Positions 1 to 6,894 are shown, numbered from the stretch's first letter. The stretch is 16,789 nt of DNA from Rhodoferax sp. (GCA_016463455.1 JAEMRG010000006.1:5794-22582), one strand, 5' to 3'. The notes: generated by a model from the letters alone, not told the origin. Translations and numbers: made by a program.

Positions 1-545
1 CGCACAAAGCGCGGGAATGTGAGGCCACGCGCCGGGTTGCTATCGCCGTGGTGATGCCGGCCAATGAGCGTATGGACTGGTTGGTGGAAAAGGCGACGGA
101 GCTGGGCGTAGCGGCGATATACCCCTTGACCAGCGAGCGCAGCGTGCTGCGCCTGAGCGGCGAGCGCGCGGACAAAAAGATCGCGCACTGGCAAGCCGTG
201 GCGATTGCGGCCTGCGAGCAGTGTGGCGCCAACCAGGTGCCACGCGTAAATGCGGTGCAAAGCCTGCCGCATTTTTTGCGCGACTTAGCCAGTGTGAAGG
301 GGCCCGAGGGCGCAGCGGCCCCTGCGCGTTTACTGCTGTCCCTGCATGCTGACGCCAAGGCTTTGCGCCATTGGGCGGCACTGGCAAGCACGCAAGCCGC
401 ACTGGTTTTGTCCGGCCCCGAAGGCGGTTTCAGCCCCGCTGAAGAAGCGCTTGCCATAGCGGCCGGGTTTACACCGCAGTCGCTGGGTGCGCGCACTTTG
501 CGTGCGGAGACGGCGGCCTTGACGGCTTTGGCGCTATTGACCTGA
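1..545 (+). CDS. rsmE: 16S rRNA (uracil-1498-N3)-methyltransferase RsmE, 5'-truncated by the window
   Basis: RsmE is a SAM-dependent SPOUT-fold enzyme that methylates N3 of U1498 of 16S rRNA in the assembled 30S subunit. The reading frame is already open at the left edge (codons from position 3), so the N-terminal PUA-like part and the true start lie outside; the GTG/ATG codons near 48-56 are internal. Visible family signatures are MDWLVEKATELGV near the left edge, the SAM-loop motif LVLSGPEGGFS (about codons 410-440) and the closing LGARTLRAETAALTALALL, which form the knotted SAM-binding site of SPOUT enzymes. The stop is TGA at 543-545. It converges on the alpha/beta hydrolase gene with only 22 bp between stops, and I see no clear terminator there. 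The identity is secure from these motifs; only the missing N-terminus is unknown. Confidence 0.95.
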   Translation, partial: HKARECEATRRVAIAVVMPANERMDWLVEKATELGVAAIYPLTSERSVLRLSGERADKKIAHWQAVAIAACEQCGANQVPRVNAVQSLPHFLRDLASVKGPEGAAAPARLLLSLHADAKALRHWAALASTQAALVLSGPEGGFSPAEEALAIAAGFTPQSLGARTLRAETAALTALALLT

Positions 546-567
546 TTCGCCTGCTTGGCCGCTCTTG

Positions 568-1431
568 CTAGGCAGTCGCGGCCAGATCAGCCCAGCCTAC
601 TAGCAGCCATTGCTGTAAAGCGGTAAACACGCCGCCAGCCTCGGCTTCGTTGAAGATTTCGTGGAACAGCGCCTCAAAGCAAAGCGACTGCACGATCGCC
701 CCAGGGGCCAATTTCAAAAAGTCGCGGCTGCCTTGCGGGCTGACCAGCTTGTCCTGGCCTGCAAACAGTAACAGCGTAGGCGTGTTCCATCGGGGCGCCG
801 CGGCCAACACTTCGCGACCCTCTTGGGCGATGAACAAAGCCAGGCGCGCGCAAATACGGTCATGCACCAAGGGGTCGGCCTGGTAGGCGGCTACCACCGC
901 CGGGTCGTGCGAAAGGTATTTGACTTGCAAACCGTTGCCTACGCGAAGATTGGGCGCGATACCCGGCAGCGTGGCGAGCAGTACTTTTTGAAAGGCGTTG
1001 AGGCCCGGGTCCAGCGCGGGGCTGGATAACACCAAGGCGTCTATAGGCCGCATCCGCAGCGATACAAAGCGCGCCGCCACCAAGCCGCCCAGGCTGTGAC
1101 CTAGCAAGACCAGGGACTGGCCCGGCTGCATGGTTTTGCGCGTATGGTCCACCACGGCGGCCAGATCATCGAGCAGGGCATGCTCATCACGCATGCTGCC
1201 GCGCTCGCCGTCCGACAAGCCGTGGCCCCAAAGGTCAAAACTGCGCACCGCATAGCCCCAGCTATTGAGCTGCTGCGCCACGTGTTCGTAACGCCCACTG
1301 TGTTCGCCCAGGCCGTGCACGATAAGCACCTGGGCGCGCACGGCTGCCGGGTCGGCAAGTGGCCAGTCGCGCAGAGTCAATTGCAGGCCTGGCGCAAGGC
1401 TTAGTTTGGAAAGCGTGGAGCTATCGTTCAT
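568..1431 (-). CDS. alpha/beta hydrolase, monoacylglycerol-lipase-like (Hydrolase_4 / S33 type)
   Basis: A 287-residue cytosolic alpha/beta hydrolase with no signal peptide. The nucleophile elbow GHSLGG gives Ser113. The likely triad partners are Asp227 in LLFAGQDKLVSP and His257 in LFHEIFNE. An oxyanion-hole HG motif occurs at HGLGEHSGRY (residues 39-48), and FDLWGHGLSDGERG (65-78) is typical of the lysophospholipase/monoacylglycerol lipase branch. The family hydrolyses carboxylic esters, often monoacylglycerols; the substrate here cannot be told from sequence. Its ATG is 15 bp after the stop of the upstream M20 peptidase gene, so the two are probably cotranscribed, although the ribosome-binding site (GGGTG) is weak. 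It ends 22 bp from the convergent rsmE stop. The fold assignment is sure; the lipase specificity is an inference. Confidence 0.9.
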   Translation of the reverse strand: MNDSSTLSKLSLAPGLQLTLRDWPLADPAAVRAQVLIVHGLGEHSGRYEHVAQQLNSWGYAVRSFDLWGHGLSDGERGSMRDEHALLDDLAAVVDHTRKTMQPGQSLVLLGHSLGGLVAARFVSLRMRPIDALVLSSPALDPGLNAFQKVLLATLPGIAPNLRVGNGLQVKYLSHDPAVVAAYQADPLVHDRICARLALFIAQEGREVLAAAPRWNTPTLLLFAGQDKLVSPQGSRDFLKLAPGAIVQSLCFEALFHEIFNEAEAGGVFTALQQWLLVGWADLAATA

Positions 1432-1446
1432 ATAAAAGCACCCGCA

Positions 1447-2919
1447 TTAAGGGAAACGCGCAATGACCTGCGCCACGGCCGCCGTGAGTTTTTTGGCGTA
1501 AGGCACGTGCAGAAATTCATTCGGGCCGTGCGCATTGCTCTTGGGGCCGAGCACGCCACAGACCATCATTTGCGCTTTGGGAAAGCCTTGGCTGAGCATA
1601 TTCATGAGCGGAATCGTGCCGCCTTGGCCGATGTAGCCGCAGCCCGCGCCAAAGTGCGCTTGCGAGGCCTCGTTCAGGGCCTGCTCAAACCAGGGCGCAG
1701 TATCGGGCGCGTTCCAGCCGGTGGCGCCGCCGGAGGTCTCAAACGTCACTTTGGCCTGGTAGGGCGCGTTGTCCTCCAGCAAGGCTTTAAGCGCTTGTAC
1801 TGCCGAGGCGGCTTCCACCAGCGGCGGCAGACGCAGCGAGAGTTTGAAGGCGGTAAAAGGTCGGAGCACATTGCCCGCATCGCGCATGGCCGGAAAGCCT
1901 TCGGCGCCGGTCACGCTGAGCGTGGGCATCCAGGTGCGATTGAGCAGGGCTTGCAGCGGGTCGGTGGTGGTGGGCAGCACCGATTGGGTGGCGCCACCGC
2001 AGTCGTAATGCGCCCAGGGAAAGCGTTTGTACACCGCATCGCCCAAAATATCTGCGGTAGTGCGTGCCTGTGCCAGGCGCTCGGGCGGCACCTCGCAGTG
2101 GAAGATGCCTGGCAACAAGCGCCCGGTGGCGCTGTCCTCCAGCCGGTCCAAGACCTGGCGCAGCACCCGAAAGCTCGAGGGCACCACGCCGCTGGCATCG
2201 CCCGAATGCACGCCTTCGGTCAGCACATCCACCCGCAGCACGCCGCTGGCCATGCCGCGCAAGCTATTGGTCAGCCAGAGCTGGTCGTAATTACCGGCGC
2301 CAGAGTCTAGGCACACCACCAGACCGACATCGCCCAGGCGGGTACGCAGCGCGTCTACATAGGGCAGCAAATCGTAGGAGCCGCTTTCTTCGCAGGTTTC
2401 AATCAAACCCAGAATACGCGGATGCGCCACCTTCTGGTCTTTGAGTGCGGCAATGGCCGCGATGGCCGCATAGGCGGCGTAGCCGTCGTCGGCGCCACCG
2501 CGCCCATACAGCTTGCCGTCTTCGTACTTGGGCGTCCACGGCCCCAGGTCTTTGCGCCAGCCGGAAAACTCCGGTTGTTTATCCAGGTGGCCGTACATCA
2601 AAACCGTCTGCTCGGACACACCCGCTTGCGCACTGCGCGTGGCGGCAACTTCGAAAAAAAGCACCGGCGTGCGACCGGGCAAGCGCACCACTTCTAAAGT
2701 GAGGCCTTCGAGTTTTTGCGCCTCTATCCATTGCGCCGTGTTGCGCACCACGGTCTCGAGGTAGCCATGGGCCAGCCAGTCGGCGTCAAATATCGGCGAC
2801 TTGGCCGGAATGGCGATGTAGTCGCTCAGGCGCTGGACGATGTCGCCGTCCCAGGCCTGGCTGACGTGGGTCAGGGCTTGGGTGGTGTTGAGCACGGAAT
2901 CAGGTAGGCGGGCGGTCAT
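1447..2919 (-). CDS. M20 family metallopeptidase (carnosinase/DUG1-like dipeptidase)
   Basis: A 490-residue zinc peptidase of the M20 family, in the subgroup that includes cytosolic nonspecific dipeptidase and carnosinase. The metal ligands and catalytic residues are recognisable: His111 and Asp113 (YGHLDKQPE), bridging Asp144 (GRGGADDG), catalytic base Glu177 with Glu178 (ETCEESGS), Asp205 (CLDSG) and a late His464 (KSNAHGPNEF). His238 (EGVHSGD) sits in the dimerisation-domain insert, where family members contribute a substrate-binding histidine. I start it at ATG 2919 because GGAGAAAA lies about eight bases upstream; a start 13 codons earlier would place this Shine-Dalgarno inside the gene. 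No signal peptide is seen, so it probably cleaves dipeptides in the cytoplasm. It lies 105 bp downstream of metW on the same strand and 15 bp before the hydrolase gene. The natural substrate is unknown. Confidence 0.92.
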   Translation of the reverse strand: MTARLPDSVLNTTQALTHVSQAWDGDIVQRLSDYIAIPAKSPIFDADWLAHGYLETVVRNTAQWIEAQKLEGLTLEVVRLPGRTPVLFFEVAATRSAQAGVSEQTVLMYGHLDKQPEFSGWRKDLGPWTPKYEDGKLYGRGGADDGYAAYAAIAAIAALKDQKVAHPRILGLIETCEESGSYDLLPYVDALRTRLGDVGLVVCLDSGAGNYDQLWLTNSLRGMASGVLRVDVLTEGVHSGDASGVVPSSFRVLRQVLDRLEDSATGRLLPGIFHCEVPPERLAQARTTADILGDAVYKRFPWAHYDCGGATQSVLPTTTDPLQALLNRTWMPTLSVTGAEGFPAMRDAGNVLRPFTAFKLSLRLPPLVEAASAVQALKALLEDNAPYQAKVTFETSGGATGWNAPDTAPWFEQALNEASQAHFGAGCGYIGQGGTIPLMNMLSQGFPKAQMMVCGVLGPKSNAHGPNEFLHVPYAKKLTAAVAQVIARFP

Positions 2920-3024
2920 GGCGTTTTCTCCATTCATTGTCAGTGCGCATGATGCCACGGCTGCGCTCTATGATGGCCACCTCCACGCGCGCGATCTGCT
3001 GGATCTGGCCCAGCAACCGGGCTG

Positions 3025-3606
3025 CTAGCGCGCCAGCTTGTACACCGATGTAGCGGCGCGCCAGTTGGGCAGCCAGCGCAGCACCTCACCGCCTTGAAGG
3101 CCAAAACTATCGATCACGCGCAGGCCGTTCTTGCGGGCCAGCGCGCCCAGATCAGCGTGCGTGCCAACGCGTATATTGGGCGTGTCGTACCACTGGTAAG
3201 GCAGGCGTTTGGTCACCGGCATACGGCCTTGTAGCACGCTAAAGCGATTGGGCCAATGCGCAAAATTGGGGAAGGCCACAATGCCCAAGCGCCCCACGCG
3301 CGCGGTTTCGCGCAACATGACCTCGGCATTGCGCAAGTGCTGCAAGGTGTCGATTTGCAGCACCACGTCAAACGAGGCGTCGTCAAACATGGCCAGGCCT
3401 TCGTCCAAGTTGAGCTGAATGACGTTGACGCCGCGCTGCACGCAAGCCAGTACATTGGCATCATCGATTTCAATGCCATAGCCGCTGCAGCCGCGCGTGG
3501 TTTGCAAATGCGCCAGCATGGCGCCGTCACCGCAGCCCAGGTCCAGCACGCGTGCGCCAAGGGGCACCAGCTGCGCCAGCGCGTTTTGGATAGAGAGGTC
3601 GCTCAT
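3025..3606 (-). CDS. metW: methionine biosynthesis protein MetW
   Basis: A 193-residue protein with a Rossmann SAM-methyltransferase-like fold: VLDLGCGDGAML (residues 20-31) is motif I and YGIEIDDANV (43-52) holds the acidic ribose-binding position. The tail, with RLPYQWYDTPNIR and HADL, is characteristic of MetW. MetW proteins are encoded beside MetX across proteobacteria and are needed together with MetX for homoserine acylation. The family resembles methyltransferases, but a methyl acceptor is not established. Its ATG overlaps the metX stop by four bases (ATGA), so it is translationally coupled to metX and falls under the same SAM-responsive leader. The length is the usual one (about 190-200 residues) and I see no defect. 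Confidence 0.95.
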   Translation of the reverse strand: MSDLSIQNALAQLVPLGARVLDLGCGDGAMLAHLQTTRGCSGYGIEIDDANVLACVQRGVNVIQLNLDEGLAMFDDASFDVVLQIDTLQHLRNAEVMLRETARVGRLGIVAFPNFAHWPNRFSVLQGRMPVTKRLPYQWYDTPNIRVGTHADLGALARKNGLRVIDSFGLQGGEVLRWLPNWRAATSVYKLAR

Positions 3607-4757
3607 ACGCCTACCTCTTGGGCCAGGGAGTCGAGGTAGGAACGCACCACGCTGTGGTAGCGCACATCGTCAAGCAAAAAGGCATCGTGCCCGTGCGGCG
3701 CATCGATCTCGGCATAGCTGACATCGCGTTGGTTGTCCAACAGGGCTTTGACGATCTCACGGCTGCGCGAAGGCGCAAAGCGCCAGTCGGTGACAAAGCT
3801 GACCAGCAAAAACTTGCTGCGCGCTGCGGCCAGCGCTTGGGTCAAACTACCGTCAAATTTGCGCGCCGGGTCAAAGTAGTCAAGGGCACGGGTGATCAGC
3901 AAATAGGTATTGGCGTCAAAGTAATCGGCAAACTTGTCGCCCTGGTAGCGCAAGTAGCTTTCTATTTGGAACTCCACCTCTTGGGTGCTGTAACGGTAGT
4001 CGGTGTTGGCCACCGCATCTTGCACCGCATGGCGCAATTGGCGGCCGAACTTGGCGTTCATCACATCATCGCTCAGGTAAGTAATGTGCCCGATCATGCG
4101 TGCGATGCGCAAGCCGCGCTTGGGCACGACGCCGTGGCGATAAAAGTGACCGCCATGGAAATCCGGGTCGGTGGTGATGGCGCGGCGCGCCACTTCGTTG
4201 AACGCGATGTTCTCTGCCGTCAAGTTCGGGGCGCTGGCCACGACGACTGCTCTGCGCACACGCTGGGGGTATTGCAGCGTCCAGGCCAGTGCTTGCATGC
4301 CGCCCAGACTGCCGCCCATGACGGCGGCCAAGGTTTGAATGCCCAGCCGGTCGAGCAAGCGTGCCTGCGCGTCCACCCAGTCCTCCACAGTGACCACCGG
4401 AAAGTCAGCGCCATAGACCTGGCCTTCTGCGCTGTCGGGGTTGGTATGCATGGGGCCGGTGGAGCCAAAGCACGAGCCCAGGTTGTTCACGCCGATCACA
4501 AAAAAACGATGTGTGTCCAGCGGTTTGCCCGGCCCGATCATGCTGTCCCACCATCCTTCGGATTTGGGCTGGCCCGCATAGACGCCGGCCACGTGGTGCG
4601 AGGCATTGAGTGCATGGCAAATCAGCACCGCGTTGGATTTGTCTGCGTTGAGCGTGCCGTAGGTTTCAAAAGCCAGGTCATAGGCGCGGATAGACGCGCC
4701 GCTTTGCAAAGGCAGCGGCGCCTCAAAATGCAGGGACTGGGGTGTGGCAATCAACAT
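3603..4757 (-). CDS. metX: homoserine O-acyltransferase MetX (probably succinyl-type, MetXS)
   Basis: A 384-residue alpha/beta-hydrolase-fold enzyme that acylates L-homoserine from acyl-CoA, the first committed step of methionine synthesis, in the cytoplasm. The triad is Ser150 (GGSLGGMQ), Asp324 (VTDWRF) and His357 (APHGHDAF). Other family blocks are CHALNASHH (48-55), NNLGSCFGSTGP (91-102) and APNLTAENIAFN (176-187). The DWRF sequence after the catalytic Asp, together with an adjacent metW, is what I associate with the succinyl-CoA-using MetXS group of beta/gammaproteobacteria rather than acetyl-type MetXA; this is from family knowledge and not proven here. The ATG at 4757 directly follows the U-run of a terminator, so it has no strong Shine-Dalgarno. 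Expression is most likely set by the SAM-II riboswitch upstream. It overlaps metW by four bases. Confidence 0.94.
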   Translation of the reverse strand: MLIATPQSLHFEAPLPLQSGASIRAYDLAFETYGTLNADKSNAVLICHALNASHHVAGVYAGQPKSEGWWDSMIGPGKPLDTHRFFVIGVNNLGSCFGSTGPMHTNPDSAEGQVYGADFPVVTVEDWVDAQARLLDRLGIQTLAAVMGGSLGGMQALAWTLQYPQRVRRAVVVASAPNLTAENIAFNEVARRAITTDPDFHGGHFYRHGVVPKRGLRIARMIGHITYLSDDVMNAKFGRQLRHAVQDAVANTDYRYSTQEVEFQIESYLRYQGDKFADYFDANTYLLITRALDYFDPARKFDGSLTQALAAARSKFLLVSFVTDWRFAPSRSREIVKALLDNQRDVSYAEIDAPHGHDAFLLDDVRYHSVVRSYLDSLAQEVGV

Positions 4758-4797
4758 AAAAAAACAAAACCCGGCAACGCTAAGCGCGGGGCCGGGT
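4758..4797 (-). terminator. intrinsic terminator/attenuator between the SAM-II aptamer and metX
   Basis: On the minus strand ACCCGGC (4797-4791) pairs with GCCGGGT (4775-4769), and an inner CGC/GCG pair sits in the loop. The stem is followed at once by TTTGTTTTTTT (4768-4758) and then by the metX ATG. This is a textbook intrinsic terminator placed 17 bases after the riboswitch aptamer, so it should act as the expression platform by stopping transcription before metX. Confidence 0.82.
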
Positions 4798-4814
4798 CAA
4801 GCAAAGATCGCGGG

Positions 4815-4870
4815 GGTCCGTGTTTAGCTGAATTTATTAAGCGCCCGCAAGCTGGAGCAAATTGGCGCTG
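4815..4870 (-). promoter_or_regulatory. SAM-II riboswitch aptamer upstream of metX
   Basis: The minus-strand leader matches the compact SAM-II (metA-motif) pseudoknot. Stem P1 is AGCGCC (4869-4864 and flank) with GGCGCT. The conserved order then reads AATTT, a CC dinucleotide, CTTGC, the 3' P1 strand, TAATAAA, AGCTAAA and a GG (CGGACC) that can pair with the loop UCC to form the pseudoknot. The spacing matches the metX aptamer of known crystal structure as I remember it. SAM-II binds S-adenosylmethionine and turns off metX-type genes in alpha- and betaproteobacteria. A TATACT -10 element just upstream would start the RNA close to the first aptamer base. Confidence 0.9.
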
Positions 4871-4877
4871 TAAGCAA

Positions 4878-4883
4878 AGTATA
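4878..4883 (-). promoter_or_regulatory. -10 element of the metX promoter
   Basis: Minus-strand TATACT matches the sigma-70 -10 consensus in five of six bases and lies 8 bases before the SAM-II aptamer, so the transcript would begin almost exactly at the riboswitch. No good -35 hexamer is visible 16-18 bases further upstream (CGCAAC at best). Confidence 0.5.
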
Positions 4884-4908
4884 GCAACGCCGGTTTGTGC
4901 GTTGCGGT

Positions 4909-5469
4909 TTAGATTGGCAGCAGCACCAGCACGCCCAGCACCGCAAATACCAGCGCCGAGACGATATGCACCACGCGGATCGGTACCATTCGGGTCACGC
5001 GCTCGCCCAAATAAACCACGGGCACATTGGCCAGCATCATGCCCAAGGTGGTGCCCGCGACGACCCAGTAATAGGCATCAAAGCGCGCGGCCAGCATCAC
5101 GGTGGCGATTTGGGTTTTGTCGCCCATTTCGGCCAGAAAAAACGCAAGCACCGTCGTGCCGAATACGCCCCAGCGTGGCTCCTGCCCTTCTTGTTCATCA
5201 TCGATGGTGTCCGGTATGAGCATCCATACCGCCATGGCGATAAACGATGCGCCCAGTACCCAGCGCAAGATGTCTGGCCCGATGACCTGTGTCAACCAGG
5301 CCCCCAGCGCACCGGCCAAGCCGTGATTGACGATAGTGGCCACAAAGATGCCCAACACGATAGGAACGGGCTTGCGAAAACGCACCGCCAAAATCAGTGC
5401 CAGCAATTGCGTTTTGTCGCCCATTTCGGCCAGGGCAACGATGCCCGTGGAGACCAGGAATGCTTCCAT
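4909..5469 (-). CDS. GDT1/TMEM165 (UPF0016) family cation transporter, probable Mn2+ exporter
   Basis: A 186-residue membrane protein made of two similar three-helix halves. Each half carries the family signature E-x-G-D-K-T: ALAEMGDKTQLLAL near residues 13-26 and FFLAEMGDKTQIATVM in the second half, with an acidic linker (DTIDDEQEGQEP) between them. These paired acidic motifs form the cation path in yeast Gdt1, human TMEM165 and the bacterial manganese exporter MneA. Mn2+ export is thus the most likely role, with Ca2+ also possible. I start at ATG 5469 because the MEAFLVSTGIVALAEMGDKTQ opening is typical; the open frame upstream runs through promoter sequence and does not resemble the family. 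The Shine-Dalgarno is weak (AAAGAA). The gene diverges from amt and has a folded leader. It ends 39 bp before the first aptamer base of the metX transcript. Confidence 0.9.
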   Translation of the reverse strand: MEAFLVSTGIVALAEMGDKTQLLALILAVRFRKPVPIVLGIFVATIVNHGLAGALGAWLTQVIGPDILRWVLGASFIAMAVWMLIPDTIDDEQEGQEPRWGVFGTTVLAFFLAEMGDKTQIATVMLAARFDAYYWVVAGTTLGMMLANVPVVYLGERVTRMVPIRVVHIVSALVFAVLGVLVLLPI

Positions 5470-5490
5470 TGCGTAGTTCTTTATGTGGCC

Positions 5491-5548
5491 CGATGGCGCC
5501 TGGCTTGAAATCGGGGCATGGGGCGATTGTCCCCCGTAGCAGCCATCG
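5491..5548 (-). promoter_or_regulatory. structured 5' leader of the GDT1-family gene (class unknown)
   Basis: CGATGGC and GCCATCG (5491-5497 and 5542-5548) form a 7-bp outer stem. It encloses alternative G/C hairpins in which a GGGGG run can pair with either of two CCCC runs. This lies 22 bases before the start codon. yybP-ykoY Mn2+ riboswitches are common before such genes, but I do not find that class's GGGGAGUAGC and GCAAGACC cores, so I leave the class open. Confidence 0.35.
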
Positions 5549-5571
5549 CAGGCATACAAGCTAGCGCACCC

Positions 5572-5588
5572 GGAACCGGATTGGTGCA
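5572..5588 (+). promoter_or_regulatory. NtrC-like binding site upstream of amt
   Basis: The 17-mer GGAACCGGATTGGTGCA agrees with the enteric glnAp2 NtrC site (AGCACTATATTGGTGCA) at 12 of 17 positions by eye. The right half TTGGTGCA is exact; the left half is degenerate. It sits about 16 bp before the sigma-54 -24 element, closer than classical enhancers. Further GGTGC/GCACC half-sites occur at 5566-5570, 5637-5641 and 5655-5659. Confidence 0.45.
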
Positions 5589-5601
5589 AAGCCCGGCAAA
5601 T

Positions 5602-5618
5602 TTGGCGCAAATTTTGCT
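5602..5618 (+). promoter_or_regulatory. sigma-54 (RpoN) promoter of amt
   Basis: TTGGCGCAAATTTTGCT carries the invariant GG (5604-5605) and GC (5616-5617) separated by exactly ten bases, in the TTGGC...TTGC context of -24/-12 promoters. Transcription would begin near 5629 and leave a leader of about 60 nt before amt. Ammonium transporter genes are classic RpoN/NtrC targets, which supports the call. Confidence 0.72.
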
Positions 5619-5636
5619 TACTTTTAGTGCGCATAA

Positions 5637-5659
5637 GGTGCAAGTATTCAATTTGCACC
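5637..5659. repeat. inverted repeat GGTGCAA-N9-TTGCACC in the amt leader
   Basis: A perfect 7+7 bp inverted repeat with a 9-base centre lies between the predicted sigma-54 start site and the amt Shine-Dalgarno. It could form an RNA hairpin or bind a dimeric regulator. Its arms match the TTGGTGCA half-site seen upstream of the promoter, but in the orientation opposite to a canonical NtrC site. Confidence 0.6.
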
Positions 5660-5691
5660 AAAACAAAGCATATCCCCACTAGGAACCACCC

Positions 5692-6894
5692 ATGGATGCA
5701 CTGCAACAGGGCGCAAATACCTTATTTATTTTGTTAGGCGCTGTGATGGTGCTCGCCATGCACGCGGGTTTTGCCTTTCTGGAGTTGGGCACCGTGCGGC
5801 GCAAAAACCAGGTCAACGCCTTGGTAAAAATCCTGGCGGACTTTTCGGTGTCCACCGTGGTGTATTTCGCCGTTGGCTACAGCGTAGCTTATGGCACCCA
5901 TTTCTTCGTGGGCGCTGAACAATTAGCAGCCAACAACGGATATGGCCTGGTGAAATTCTTTTTTCTGCTGACTTTTGCAGCAGCCATTCCGGCAATTGTT
6001 TCAGGCGGTATCGCCGAGCGCGCCAAATTCTGGCCCCAACTCATCGCCACAGCCGTTTTGGTGGGGCTGATTTATCCCCTGTTTGAAGGCCTGGCCTGGA
6101 ACCAGCGCTTCGGCGTGCAGGCCTGGCTACTGGCGCATACCGGCGCGGAGTTTCATGACTTTGCCGGTAGCGTGGTGGTGCATGCCGTAGGTGGCTGGGT
6201 CGCCCTGGGCGCCGTGCTTTTGCTGGGTGCGCGCAGCAACCGCTACCGCAAAGACGGCGCGATTTCGGCCCATCCGCCCTCTAGCATCCCGTTTCTGGCG
6301 CTGGGCGCCTGGGTGCTGACGGTGGGCTGGTTTGGTTTCAATGTGATGAGCGCTCAAACCCTGGATAAAGTGTCCGGCCTGGTGGCGGTGAATTCTTTAA
6401 TGGCCATGGTGGGCGGTACTTTGGTGGCCTTGGTTCTGGGCAAGAACGACCCGGGCTTTGTGCATAACGGGCCCCTGGCCGGCTTGGTGGCGGTGTGTGC
6501 GGGCTCGGATTTGATGCACCCGCTGGGCGCGCTGGTGGTTGGCGGCGTGGCCGGCGCGATTTTCGTGGTGACCTTCACGCTAACGCAAAACAAATGGAAG
6601 ATTGATGATGTGCTGGGCGTTTGGCCTTTGCACGGTTTATGTGGCACCTGGGGTGGCTTGGCCGCTGGCATTTTCGGCTTGCCTGCTTTGGGCGGCTTGG
6701 GTGGCGTTAGTTTCGGTGCGCAGTGTGCCGGTACGCTGATCGGCGTGGTGTGGGCGCTTTTAAGCGGGTTCCTGGTTTATGGTGTGCTGAAAATGACTTT
6801 TGGTTTGCGTATGAGTCAGGAGGAAGAATTTGATGGCGCCGACCTCTCTATCCACAAAATCAGCGCTAGCCCGGAGCGTGAGGCCAATTGGTAA
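5692..6894 (+). CDS. amt: ammonium transporter, Amt family
   Basis: A 400-residue inner-membrane protein with the eleven-helix Amt/Mep/Rh architecture; it conducts ammonium/ammonia as a trimer. Diagnostic sequences are FLELGTVRRKNQVN (residues 26-39), GGIAERAKF, DFAGSVVVHAVGG (first pore histidine) and WPLHGLCGTWGG (second pore histidine). The cytoplasmic tail EEEFDGADLSIHK corresponds to the conserved C-terminal regulatory tail. The protein begins close to the first helix, so any cleaved signal sequence of the kind found in AmtB is absent or very short. AGGAA stands seven bases before ATG 5692. No glnK/PII gene is adjacent in the window, unlike many amtB loci. The sigma-54 promoter and NtrC-like site upstream suggest induction by nitrogen limitation. 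The call is firm. Confidence 0.96.
   Translation: MDALQQGANTLFILLGAVMVLAMHAGFAFLELGTVRRKNQVNALVKILADFSVSTVVYFAVGYSVAYGTHFFVGAEQLAANNGYGLVKFFFLLTFAAAIPAIVSGGIAERAKFWPQLIATAVLVGLIYPLFEGLAWNQRFGVQAWLLAHTGAEFHDFAGSVVVHAVGGWVALGAVLLLGARSNRYRKDGAISAHPPSSIPFLALGAWVLTVGWFGFNVMSAQTLDKVSGLVAVNSLMAMVGGTLVALVLGKNDPGFVHNGPLAGLVAVCAGSDLMHPLGALVVGGVAGAIFVVTFTLTQNKWKIDDVLGVWPLHGLCGTWGGLAAGIFGLPALGGLGGVSFGAQCAGTLIGVVWALLSGFLVYGVLKMTFGLRMSQEEEFDGADLSIHKISASPEREANW

Noticed and set aside
3618..5219. 533-codon open frame on the plus strand
   Set aside because: It is antisense to metX, crosses the riboswitch and runs into the GDT1 gene. Its composition is that of a reverse-complement frame of GC-rich coding DNA, with no recognisable domain.
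5470..5560. yybP-ykoY Mn2+ riboswitch
   Set aside because: Context fits, but the conserved GGGGAGUAGC and GCAAGACC elements are not present, so only a structured leader is reported.
5566..5587. GCACC-N12-GGTGC as a canonical NtrC site
   Set aside because: The spacing between half-sites is 12 rather than the shorter canonical gap; the overlapping 17-mer at 5572-5588 is a better candidate.
5470..5706. N-terminal extension of the GDT1-family protein up to position 5706
   Set aside because: The extension overlaps the sigma-54 promoter and amt start region and does not look like family sequence; MEAFLVSTGIVALAEMGDKTQ is a normal family N-terminus.
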